Positions 25,601 through 33,256 of a DNA stretch of 64,000 bases are shown piece by piece (position 1 is the stretch's first letter; every line of letters starts with the position of its first letter). The stretch spans positions 1-64,000 of the forward strand of contig CAVXNC010000018.1 of assembly GCA_963762865.1 (NCBI GenBank). The letters are read 5' to 3'. The notes beneath the pieces were generated by a model. The model had not been told where the DNA came from. It searched no databases and worked only from the letters and a program-made list of their open reading frames with translations. This DNA is from DATHAP01 sp963762865 (GTDB lineage Bacteria; Actinomycetota; Actinomycetes; JACCUZ01). Position numbers and translations under genes: made by a program.

Positions 25601-26257
25601 TTAGGACGTCGCGCTCGCCCGACTCCAGCCGCCCATTGCGGCCCGTAACGCGGTGTCGAGAACGGCCCTCCCGTCGGTGTCGGCAAGCACCGGGTGCGCC
25701 AGCGGACTCCGGCTGGCGTGTGAGAGCTCGAGGCTCACCAGGCCGTGGGTTATCGCCCACAACGTGTACGCGAGCCTGCGGGACCCCTGCTCCGGTGCAT
25801 CGCCCCCGAGAAGGCGCTCGGTCTGTGCCGCGAGCAAACCGAAGGTGGTGTCCAGCGCGGTGCTGCGGACCTCCGGGCTGGGATCGAAGCCGGGGAGCAC
25901 TCGCTCAAACAACAGCCCGTACAGGCCCGGGTTGGACAGTGCGAACGCGCGATACTCCCCCAGCAGCTCAACCACCGCCTGCGCCGGGTCGGCCACCATG
26001 GCCGCCGGGGCCATCTGCTCACCCAGCTGCTCGAACCCCCGGGCGTACACGACGTCCAGCAGCCCGTCGCGGCTTCCGAAGCCCGTGTAGAGGGCCATCG
26101 TCGTCGTCCCGGCGGCGGTGGCAATCCGACGGACGGTCAGATCGGTCGGGACTTCCTCCCGCAGCAGCTGCAACGTGGCGTCGACCAAACGCTCGGTGAG
26201 CGTGGTCACAGCGGGGCGCTCAACTCGGGGCTTCGCAGGGGTTGCCACGGCGGCCAT
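25601..26257 (-). CDS. TetR-family repressor
   Basis: The 218-residue protein has the TetR helix-turn-helix at residues 15-60 (TERLVDATLQLLREEVPTDL, VRRIATAAGTTTMALYTGFGSRDGLL) and a C-terminal ligand domain (LSNPGLYGLLFERVLPGF, LAYTLWAITHGLVSLELSH) typical of the WHG-type TetR_C subgroup. It is divergent from the membrane-protein gene at 26320 and probably represses it and itself through the AT-rich dyad at 26263-26292. I placed the start at 26257 because codons further up run through that operator. The ligand is unknown. The stop lies six bases from the tRNA. Confidence 0.88.
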   Translation of the reverse strand: MAAVATPAKPRVERPAVTTLTERLVDATLQLLREEVPTDLTVRRIATAAGTTTMALYTGFGSRDGLLDVVYARGFEQLGEQMAPAAMVADPAQAVVELLGEYRAFALSNPGLYGLLFERVLPGFDPSPEVRSTALDTTFGLLAAQTERLLGGDAPEQGSRRLAYTLWAITHGLVSLELSHASRSPLAHPVLADTDGRAVLDTALRAAMGGWSRASATS

Positions 26258-26262
26258 CCTAG

Positions 26263-26292
26263 TATAACTTCCGTAATAACAAGCGTTATAAC
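26263..26292. promoter_or_regulatory. AT-rich dyad, probable TetR operator / divergent promoter
   Basis: TATAAC (26263-26268) and GTTATA (26285-26290) are inverted copies 16 bp apart. GTTATAAC at 26285-26292 is itself a perfect palindrome. The block is the most AT-rich stretch in the area and lies between the divergent tetR and membrane-protein starts. Confidence 0.6.
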
Positions 26293-26319
26293 CGTCGAGT
26301 CTAAGGAAGCCCCACCCCA

Positions 26320-26955
26320 ATGACCACCCCCGCGCTCCTCCGTCTCACCGCCCTGGCTGGCATCACGTCCGCCGTGGTACTGGTCTTCAACTTCCTCCGC
26401 AGGGCCGAGGTTGTCCCCGACGTCGCGGCCACACAGGCGCTGGCCCCCTTAGCGGCGACCTTCGGATTGATCGCAGTGACCGGTCTCTTCTTCTGGCACC
26501 GGTTCGAGGGCCGAGTCGGTACCGCCGGCACCGCCGGGTACGCGATCAACCTGCTGGGCCTGACCGGCATCGTGGGCATCGAGTACATCGCCAACGTGAT
26601 CTTCCCCCGGCTCGACGACGCCGTGGTCGACGAGCTCGTCGCCGGCCCGGCCGGCACGGTCTTCATGGTGATCTCCGTCGTGTTCCTACTGGGCGTCCTC
26701 GCCTTCACCGGGGTGCTGCTGCGGGGCCGGCTGGTCCCGCGACCGGCCGCAGTGCTCTACGGCGCCGGGTTCACCGCGATCGCCCTGCGCACCCTGCTCC
26801 CCGAGGCCGCGGTCGCGGCCGGCGGATTCGCCGCAGCCACCGGACTGGCCATCATGTCGCTCCTCCTCTACCGCCGGATGAACCCGGCGCTCGCGCTGCC
26901 TGGCCAGACGGCCCACCCGACCCACCGCACCGTCGTCCTGAAGTCGTCACGATGA
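26320..26955 (+). CDS. Multi-pass membrane protein, unknown function
   Basis: This is a 211-residue protein with about six predicted helices (for example FGLIAVTGLFFW, AINLLGLTGIVGIEYIANVIF, VFMVISVVFLLGVLAFTGVLL). It has no strong motif that I can name; it looks like the DUF4386-like membrane proteins of actinobacteria, but that is only a similarity of layout. It follows a TetR gene with a shared operator and overlaps the ECF sigma gene by 4 bp (ATGA), so the pair is translationally coupled. Given the position, it could be a partner of the sigma factor, but nothing in it looks like an anti-sigma domain. It has no cysteines. Confidence 0.7.
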   Translation: MTTPALLRLTALAGITSAVVLVFNFLRRAEVVPDVAATQALAPLAATFGLIAVTGLFFWHRFEGRVGTAGTAGYAINLLGLTGIVGIEYIANVIFPRLDDAVVDELVAGPAGTVFMVISVVFLLGVLAFTGVLLRGRLVPRPAAVLYGAGFTAIALRTLLPEAAVAAGGFAAATGLAIMSLLLYRRMNPALALPGQTAHPTHRTVVLKSSR

Positions 26956-27584
26956 ACCACCAAACCACCTCTTCCCCCCACACAGCACCGGCAACGGCCG
27001 TGCCAGTCCTTGTCGGCGACCCTGACGAGCCTTTCGACCCGTCGGCACACAGCTGGGACAACATCGTCCGGGTGCACCGCGGCAATGTGTACCGCCACGC
27101 CTACCGACTCACCCGGAACCCGCACGACGCCGAGGACCTCACCCAGGACGTGTTCGTCCGCGTGTTTCGCGCACTGCCGAACTACCGACCTGGCGGCAGC
27201 TTCCCTGGCTGGCTGCACCGGATCACGACCAACCTGTTCCGCGACAAGCTGCGCCGAGCGCGCCTGCTGCGCCTGGACCCGCTCGGCGACCACACCGACC
27301 GCATCATCGACCGCGCACCGACAGCGGCCGAGCAGCTCGATCGCAGAACACTGGACACCGACGTAGCTGATGCGCTGCGTGCACTGCCGCCGCACTTCCG
27401 CTCAACGGTGCTGCTCAGCGACCTCCACGGCCTCACCTACCACCAGGTCGCCGCCGCCCTCGGCATCAACATCGGCACGGTACGCAGCCGGCTGCACCGA
27501 GGCCGGGCACAACTACGGACCGCGCTAGCACACAGAGCACCTAACCAAGTCGCTTCGGCCTACGCCGAGGCACGGGCAGCGTGA
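26952..27584 (+). CDS. ECF-type RNA polymerase sigma factor
   Basis: The 210-residue protein has an ECF core of region 2 and region 4. Region 2 (about residues 40-105) includes RVHRGNVYRHAYRLTRNPHD, AEDLTQDVFVRVFRALPNY and GWLHRITTNLFRDKLRRAR. Region 4 (about residues 130-190) includes DALRALPPHFRSTVLLSDLH and AAALGINIGTVRSRLHRGRAQL. It overlaps the upstream membrane-protein gene (ATGA). No anti-sigma gene follows: the 234-bp stretch downstream is coding-poor. The upstream TetR may control its synthesis instead. This differs from the sigma/anti-sigma pair at 46256. Confidence 0.9.
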   Translation: MNHQTTSSPHTAPATAVPVLVGDPDEPFDPSAHSWDNIVRVHRGNVYRHAYRLTRNPHDAEDLTQDVFVRVFRALPNYRPGGSFPGWLHRITTNLFRDKLRRARLLRLDPLGDHTDRIIDRAPTAAEQLDRRTLDTDVADALRALPPHFRSTVLLSDLHGLTYHQVAAALGINIGTVRSRLHRGRAQLRTALAHRAPNQVASAYAEARAA

Positions 27585-27818
27585 TGGCTGCCGCCGCGGG
27601 CGGCTTCGTCGAGACGCCAAGGCGCGCTCATCAGCGCCGATCGCGTTCTCACGAGTCGATCCCCAGGACGACGCACGACTCGCGCGTCATCACCATGCCG
27701 GATCTGCGCGCCACCGGAAACCGACAACCCGCTTATGGTGCAGCCTGCAGCCGTCCCCCGGCCTGCGGGCCTCCGATCCGCACCGCCTCCGCGGAGGCGA
27801 CCAGCAGGGAGAATCATC
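27585..27818. other. Stretch between sigma factor and DUF4389 gene, nothing convincing
   Basis: I see a perfect dyad CTCCGCGGAG at 27787-27796 and a purine-rich ribosome site before the next gene. The 83-codon plus-strand ORF across it has no conserved feature and is not supported. Confidence 0.4.
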
Positions 27819-28460
27819 ATGTCCACCACTGACCCGTCGTATTCGACCTACCCGGTCCAGCTCTCGGTCGCCTACCCAGACCGGCCGCTGAACCGCCTGA
27901 CCACGGCGTTCCGTATCCTCGTCGCGATCCCGATCTTGCTACTGCTGGAGACGGTGTCCGCGGGGCAGTTCACCCCCTCAAGAAGCGGCGAGGTCGTCGT
28001 CTACGGCGCTGGCGGAACACTGATTCTCGGACCACTGCTGATGATCCTGTTCCGACAGAAGTACCCGCGGTGGTGGTTCGACTGGAACCTGGAGTTGCAG
28101 CGGTTCGGCAACCGTGTCGTCGTCTTCTTGGCACTGATGGACGACCGCTACCCGTCGACGGACGAGATCCAGTCGGTACGGCTCGACTACGACTACCCCA
28201 ACGTGCCACGCGACCTCAACCGCTGGCTACCGCTCGTGAAGTGGTTGCTCGCGGTCCCGCACTACATCGTGCTGGCATTCCTGTGGCTCGCCGCGGCAGT
28301 GGCCGTCGTGATCGCCTGGTTCGCGATCCTGTTCACCGGCCGGTACCCGCGGGGGCTCTTCGACTTCGTCGAGGGCGTCCTCCGGTGGACCCAACGAGTG
28401 ACGGCGTACGCGTTCCTGCTGGTAACCGACCGCTACCCGCCGTTCCGGTTGGGGTCGTAA
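27819..28460 (+). CDS. DUF4389 membrane protein
   Basis: The 213-residue protein matches DUF4389. YPVQLSVAYPDRPLNRLTTAF opens it, helices follow, and the family's repeated RYP motif appears as MDDRYPSTDEIQSVRLDYDYP and FTGRYPRGLFDFVEGVLRWT. The last motif is VTDRYPPFRL. It has about five helices and no catalytic residues. Its role is unknown. The gene lies downstream of the ECF sigma gene with a 234-bp gap; whether that sigma factor drives it cannot be told. The ATG follows a GGGAGAA site. Confidence 0.88.
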   Translation: MSTTDPSYSTYPVQLSVAYPDRPLNRLTTAFRILVAIPILLLLETVSAGQFTPSRSGEVVVYGAGGTLILGPLLMILFRQKYPRWWFDWNLELQRFGNRVVVFLALMDDRYPSTDEIQSVRLDYDYPNVPRDLNRWLPLVKWLLAVPHYIVLAFLWLAAAVAVVIAWFAILFTGRYPRGLFDFVEGVLRWTQRVTAYAFLLVTDRYPPFRLGS

Positions 28461-28516
28461 CTACGAGCTCGACGGGGACCTGGAGGGCGCAACCGGCGCT
28501 GCGCTCAGGGAGCAGG

Positions 28517-28600
28517 GGAGGCTCCAGGCTGCACGCGGAGAACGTCTGCCGGCAGGGAACAGTGGAGGCTTCAGGCTGCAGGGGAGGACGTCCGCCGCTG
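28517..28600. repeat. Two ~37-bp direct repeats, 47-bp period
   Basis: GGAGGCTCCAGGCTGCA at 28517 and GGAGGCTTCAGGCTGCA at 28564 start two copies that share about four-fifths of 37 bases. They fill the gap before the protease gene and could be regulator sites. No ORF or clear promoter is seen in 28461-28695 otherwise. Confidence 0.55.
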
Positions 28601-28695
28601 ACCCGAGGCGCATGGCCGATTTGGGGCTTTCTTGGCATTCTGTGCCGCGATCTTGTGCCAGGCTCCCAGGCCGAGAGATCGACCCAGGAGGCCCC

Positions 28696-29578
28696 ATGTC
28701 GTTGCAGCCCCGCCCATCGCACCGCTCCGCGACCCTCGCCCGGCTGGGCGCCAGCCGTCGTCGGCCTGGTGGCCGCCCTCGCGCTGATCATGCCGTCGGC
28801 CGCCCCGGCGGCCACCAGCAGGCAGGCCGGCAAGGGTCAGCTGTCGGCGGCCAGCGCCGCGGTCGAGAAGTCCGGCGTCCGCGGTGTCGCCTGGTACATC
28901 GACGCGGCAGCCGAGCGGGTCGTCGTGACGGCCGACAGCTCGGTGTCGTCCGGCGACGTGGCTAGCATCAAGCGCCAGGCCGGCACAGCGGCGAGCGCCA
29001 TCCGGGTCGAGCGAGCTGCGGGTGTCTTCCGCCCGCTGCTCGCGGCCGGGGATGCGATCTACGGCAGCAAGTACCGCTGCTCGCTCGGGTTCAACGTGGT
29101 CAGCGGGAGCACCTTCTACTTCCTGACCGCCGGGCACTGCGGGAAGCCCGAGAAGACCTGGTGGACGAGCGCGAACCACAGCACGCTGATCGGCCCGACC
29201 ATCGGCTACAGCTTCCCCGGCAACGACTACGCCCTGGTGCGCTACGACAACACGTCGCTGTCCCACCCCGGCGGATACACGGTCGGTGACGCGAGAGTCG
29301 GACAGTCGGTCACGCGGGACGGCTCGACGACCGGCGTCCACAACGGCACGGTGACCGCGCTCAACGTCACGGTGCGCTACCAGGGCGGCGGCACGGTCCG
29401 GGGCATGATCCAGACCACGGTCTGCGCCGAGCCTGGCGACTCGGGTGGCGCGCTCTACGCCGGGTCGACAGCGCTCGGACTCACCTCCGGCGGCAGCGGT
29501 GACTGCAGGACCGGTGGGACGACGTTCTTCCAGCCCGTCCGCGAGGCCGCGAACGCGTACGGCGTCACCATCTACTGA
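28696..29578 (+). CDS. Secreted trypsin-like serine protease (S1, streptogrisin/alpha-lytic type), one frameshift
   Basis: This is a secreted chymotrypsin-fold protease. The triad is complete: FLTAGHCGKP (His), GNDYALVRYDN (Asp) and EPGDSGGALYAG (Ser). The Cys pairs (YRCSLGF/GHCG and CAEPGDSGG/SGDCR) fit the alpha-lytic/streptogrisin subfamily. A pro-region of about 100 residues (VEKSGVRGVAWYIDAAAERV) precedes it. The signal peptide is split: the ATG at 28696 starts a basic region (RPSHRSATLARLG) and the hydrophobic core APAVVGLVAALALIMPSA is in the next frame. One extra base near 28746 explains this. The ATG follows CAGGAGGCC. Confidence 0.85.
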
Positions 29579-29590
29579 GCACCACACCGT

Positions 29591-29623
29591 GGCGCGCGGC
29601 TGACGGGCCGGCGGTCGCGCGCC
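29591..29623 (+). terminator. Hairpin after the protease gene
   Basis: GGCGCGCG pairs with CGCGCGCC over 8 bp with a 17-nt loop, 12 bp past the protease stop. There is no U tract. Confidence 0.55.
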
Positions 29624-29779
29624 AGCAAAGGTGGACCATCGAGGCGCGACATTTGCCAACCTTCCGGGCGGATCGGAGGTCACCGCTGGACGTGGGCCGG
29701 TCGGACGCGACAGGGTCCCAGTCGGCTGCGCGGCAGTCGGGGGACGACAGGTCGGTTCGATGAGTCGCGGGAGGACCTC

Positions 29780-30436
29780 ATGGTCGGAGAGCTCGCGTTC
29801 AGGGCATCGTTGCCGCGGACCGGAACCACGTCGCGGGACGCCAGGCACGACCTGAGCGCCTGGCTGCCGGAGCGTTGCGGGCCGTCCACCGCCGAAACGG
29901 CACTGCTGCTCGCGTCCGAGCTGGTGACCAACGCCGTGGTGCACACGCGCAGCGCGGACGTCGAGGTGCGCGCGACGTGCAACGGGGACACGTTGCGGGT
30001 CGCCGTCGACGACGACGACGCGGCCGCACCGTCCGTCGCCGGTCAGGCCGGCGGCGGGCCGACCGGCACCGGCTTGTCACTGGTGGACGCCCTGGCCGCG
30101 CGCTGGGGGTGGGAGCCGACGTCGGGCGGCAAGCGGGTGTGGTTCGAGGTCCCGTGCGCCGGCCCGACGAGGACACCGCGCAGGGCGCGGCCGGTGCCAG
30201 GCGGATGCGAAACGCCTGACACCGGCCGGGCCGGTTCACGGGTGGCTGCGCGTCAGCGCACCAGCCAGCGGTCGACGACCACGTCCGTGCCTCGCGAGGC
30301 CTTCCGCTTGGTGCCGAGGGCCACGACCTTCACGGTGTGGGTCGAGTTGGACAGACCGGTGACGGTCCGCAGCACGTTCCACTTCGCCTTCGCGGAGAAG
30401 TTGTCGACCGTCGCCTTGCGGACGCCGTCGACGTAG
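29780..30436 (+). CDS. ATP-binding protein of the anti-sigma/HATPase_c_2 type, with unusual long tail
   Basis: The first 125 residues form a GHKL ATPase-like domain of the RsbW/SpoIIAB type: ETALLLASELVTNAVVHTRS holds the N-box, VDDDD the G1 box, and GPTGTGLSLVDALAARWGW the G2 box, ending with GKRVWFEVP. Many actinobacterial proteins of this kind are stand-alone kinases of anti-sigma antagonists or free regulators. After about residue 130 the frame runs another 90 residues without conserved sequence and overlaps the 3' end of the 925-aa gene on the other strand by 184 bp. The true stop may therefore be nearer 30220, and a one-base error is plausible. Confidence 0.72.
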   Translation: MVGELAFRASLPRTGTTSRDARHDLSAWLPERCGPSTAETALLLASELVTNAVVHTRSADVEVRATCNGDTLRVAVDDDDAAAPSVAGQAGGGPTGTGLSLVDALAARWGWEPTSGGKRVWFEVPCAGPTRTPRRARPVPGGCETPDTGRAGSRVAARQRTSQRSTTTSVPREAFRLVPRATTFTVWVELDRPVTVRSTFHFAFAEKLSTVALRTPST

Positions 30437-33030
30437 ATGGCGGCCTTCCCCATCGTCGGGGCGGTCTCGGTGGACCAGCTGATGCCGGTGCCACGGAAGG
30501 TGAACGAGGTGCTCGCACCCCGCGTGCTGGCGAGGGAGTACGCCCGGCCGGACGCACTGGCCGAGCCGGCGCGGCGCCAGGTGGCCTTCGCGGTCGGCGA
30601 GGCCTTGAGCGTCTTGCCGACCCGCAGCGCGTCCACCACGACGCCGGTCCCGGTCGAGGCGGTGCTCTTCTTGCCGGTGACGACGATCTTCAGGGTGTGG
30701 CGCTTGGCGCTGAGCCCCTTGATCGTGCGGGCCACCCGCCAGGTCCGGGCTGCGCTGTAGTTGTCGACCGTGGCCTTGCGAACCCCGTCGACGAAGACGG
30801 TCGCCTTGCCCTGGTCGGGGCCGGTCATCGTGTACCAGGTGACCTTCTTGCCGCTGACGGTCATCGTCAGCGTCGCGCCCTTGTGCGACTCGGTGAGGTA
30901 GCTCTTGCCGATGGCCGAGCCGGACTTGGCCTTGGCCCAGGTGAACCCGGCGCGGAGGCTGTTCTCCTGCTCCTTCGTCGAGGCCCGGAAGGACTTCGAC
31001 GCGGGCGTCACGGTCGAGCCGCCGGAGCCGGCGAGCCCGGTCCCGACCGACAGCGTGTAGGTGCCTCCCGGCAGGAGCGCGGCGGAAGGCTTGACGGCCA
31101 CGCTGCGCACGGCGCCCGAGCACGGGACCGCGGTCCCCGCCGCGTTGCGGCAGGTCAGCGCGGCCGGTACCGCGGTGCCGGCAGCATCGACCAGCCGGAC
31201 GGTCGCCGGGCTCACACCCGACACGTCACCGGAGAAGCTGACCGTGCTCGTCCCCCGCAGCGCACTGCTCGTCGTGATCGTCGCTGTCGTCGCGGCTGCG
31301 GCAGGCGTCGGCGCGGGTGGCGTCGAGCCGCCACCGGGCGGCGGGGTCGAGCCCCCGCCACCACCGCCACCGCCGCCGCCACCGCCGGTGCTCGGCGCCT
31401 CGACGGTCCAGGCGTAGGACGCCTCCGGGCTGACGTTGAGCACCCCGTCCTCTGCGACGACGCCGAAGGTGTGGGCACCGACAGAAAGTCCGGTGAGGGT
31501 CACCGGACTGGCGCAGTTGGTCGCGGTCGCGCCGTCGACCGAGCAGGAGTACGTCGTCCCCGGGTCGGATGCGAAGGAGAAGATCGCGGTCGTCTCCGTG
31601 GTCGGCGACGCCGGCGTGGTACTGAAGACCGGTGCCACCGGGGCTGTCAGGTCGACGCGCCAGCTCCACACGACGGGCGACGACGGGTTCGAGGCCGCGT
31701 CGAGCGAGCGCACCGCGAGGAAGTGGTTGCCCTCGGTCAGCGGGGCGAACATCCAGTCGCCCACGTCACAGATGACGTACGAGGCGTCGTCGAGCGAGTC
31801 GAGCGAGCACTCGAACCCGTAGGTCGAGCCGTCGGTGGAGACCCACGCGAAGCCAGGAGCGGTGTCCTTGCTCGGCGTGGGCGGGCCGTCGGTGAAGGCG
31901 GCCGGAGCGGGTGCCGTCGTGTCGACCTCCCAGGTCAGGTCGACGAGGGCGCTCGAGTTGCCGGCCTGGTCGTGCGAGCGCAGCTCGAAGGTGTGCGTCC
32001 CGGCAGCGACGGTGTAGCTCAGCGGGGAGGGGCAGGCCGTCCACGGACCCGACGGGTCGTCCAGGCGGCACTGCAGGGCGCCCGAGCTGTCGACGTCACC
32101 GACGACGAAGTCGGCGACCGTCTGGTTCGTGAGGGCGGGCGGGCCGGTCAAGATCGACGGTGCCCACGGCGCGGTCAGGTCGACGTCCCAGACCACGGTC
32201 GCCGGCTGCGCCTCGTTCCCGGCGCCGTCCGAGCCGGTGATGACCAGGGAGTGCGAGCCTTCCGAGATCGGCCCCGGGACCGTGTACGGGCTCGTGCAGG
32301 CGACGGCCGTCGCACCGTCGAGCGCGCAGGTGTAGGACGTCGCGCCAGCGGCGGAGAAGGTCGCCTCGGCCGTCGTCTGGTTGGTCGGGCTGACCGGACC
32401 CGTAGCAAGCACGTTTGCCGGCGCCGTGAGGTCGACGACCCACGTCACCTCGGACGCGGGGCTCTTGTTGCCGACGCTGTCGACGGCGCGGACCGCCACC
32501 GTGTGCGAGCCCTCACTGAGCGAGCTGACCACGTACGGGCTAGCGCAGTCCGTCTCCGGCGCGCCGTCCAGCGAGCAGGTGTGCGACACCGCGGTGGGGT
32601 CGGCGTTGGTGAAGGAGATGTTCGCCGACGTCGAGCCCGTCGGGCTCGGCACGGCGGTCACACTGGGCGCGCCGGGCAGGATGCTGTCGACCCGCCACGA
32701 GATGCTGCGCGTGTTGGGGCGGTTGGTGCTGTTCTTCTTCCCGCGGAGCACGAAGGTGTGCGTGCCGTCGGTGAGCCCGGTGTAGATGACCGGGCTCGTG
32801 CAGGCCGTGGCCGTGGCGCCGTCGAGCGAGCAGGTGTACGTCGCGCCGGTTTCCAGGTCCCACGCGAACGTGGCGGTCTGCAGCGTGGTCTGCGCCGCGG
32901 GCTGGGTCGTCATGGTGATCGGCAGCCGTGGCTTGGGCGCTGCCAGCGCCGGCTGGGCGCCGAGAGCGGTGACAGACAGGACGGCAGCAAAGACGGCCGC
33001 CGTCCAGCTGAGCATGGATCGGGTTCGCAT
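30253..33030 (-). CDS. Large secreted Ig-repeat protein, surface adhesin-like
   Basis: The 925-residue precursor has a signal peptide (WTAAVFAAVLSVTALGAQPALA). Next come six repeats of about 90 residues. Each has a Cys pair in a pattern like YTCSLDGATATACTSPV, then THTFxLR or HTVAVRAVD, and ends WxVD(L/S)TAP, as in bacterial Ig-like beta-sandwiches. A poly-Gly/Pro linker (TGGGGGGGG... then PAPTP, about residues 550-580) precedes a Big_5-like region (LRGTSTVSFSGDVSGVSPAT). Two tandem C-terminal domains share VDGVRKATVDN and THTVKVVALG/RHTLKIVVTG motifs, like carbohydrate-binding jelly rolls. The role is probably adhesion or matrix binding. There is no sortase motif or C-terminal helix, so it is released or bound non-covalently. 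Confidence 0.85.
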   Translation of the reverse strand: MRTRSMLSWTAAVFAAVLSVTALGAQPALAAPKPRLPITMTTQPAAQTTLQTATFAWDLETGATYTCSLDGATATACTSPVIYTGLTDGTHTFVLRGKKNSTNRPNTRSISWRVDSILPGAPSVTAVPSPTGSTSANISFTNADPTAVSHTCSLDGAPETDCASPYVVSSLSEGSHTVAVRAVDSVGNKSPASEVTWVVDLTAPANVLATGPVSPTNQTTAEATFSAAGATSYTCALDGATAVACTSPYTVPGPISEGSHSLVITGSDGAGNEAQPATVVWDVDLTAPWAPSILTGPPALTNQTVADFVVGDVDSSGALQCRLDDPSGPWTACPSPLSYTVAAGTHTFELRSHDQAGNSSALVDLTWEVDTTAPAPAAFTDGPPTPSKDTAPGFAWVSTDGSTYGFECSLDSLDDASYVICDVGDWMFAPLTEGNHFLAVRSLDAASNPSSPVVWSWRVDLTAPVAPVFSTTPASPTTETTAIFSFASDPGTTYSCSVDGATATNCASPVTLTGLSVGAHTFGVVAEDGVLNVSPEASYAWTVEAPSTGGGGGGGGGGGGSTPPPGGGSTPPAPTPAAAATTATITTSSALRGTSTVSFSGDVSGVSPATVRLVDAAGTAVPAALTCRNAAGTAVPCSGAVRSVAVKPSAALLPGGTYTLSVGTGLAGSGGSTVTPASKSFRASTKEQENSLRAGFTWAKAKSGSAIGKSYLTESHKGATLTMTVSGKKVTWYTMTGPDQGKATVFVDGVRKATVDNYSAARTWRVARTIKGLSAKRHTLKIVVTGKKSTASTGTGVVVDALRVGKTLKASPTAKATWRRAGSASASGRAYSLASTRGASTSFTFRGTGISWSTETAPTMGKAAIYVDGVRKATVDNFSAKAKWNVLRTVTGLSNSTHTVKVVALGTKRKASRGTDVVVDRWLVR

Positions 33031-33195
33031 CGGATTCCCCTCGTTGTGTGACGCACCCCTGATGCGTCCTAGGTGGGGGGATCGGCGGGTATCGGCAGCA
33101 ACCGGATGTCTTGAAGGAAAGAGCGTAAAGAATGACTAAAATGGCGGAGCACTTTCGGATGGCGCATGCGCACTAACGGGCCATCCGCAACGTGC

Positions 33196-33220
33196 CTATG
33201 TCCGACGTGCCCGGACATAG
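33196..33220. repeat. Inverted repeat CTATGTCCG/CGGACATAG
   Basis: The 9-bp arms are perfect with a 7-nt spacer. It sits between the decarboxylase stop (33257, minus) and the Ig-protein start (33030, minus). It could be a terminator for the former or an operator for the latter. The rest of 33031-33256 is coding-poor and unusually AT-rich (33110-33150), fitting a promoter. Confidence 0.6.
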
Positions 33221-33256
33221 CGCCTGGTCCCTAGCCCAGCCGGGTGAGGGACCGGC

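Noticed and set aside
27581..27832. 83-codon ORF after the ECF sigma gene as a possible anti-sigma factor
   Set aside because: No zinc motif or helix, overlaps the ribosome site of the next gene, and the sequence is Arg/Ser-rich without pattern.
30337..33051. Very long plus-strand ORF (about 900 codons) opposite the Ig-repeat gene
   Set aside because: It is antisense to a protein with a clear signal peptide and repeats, has Arg/Gly-rich composition typical of shadow frames in GC-rich DNA, and shows no domain.
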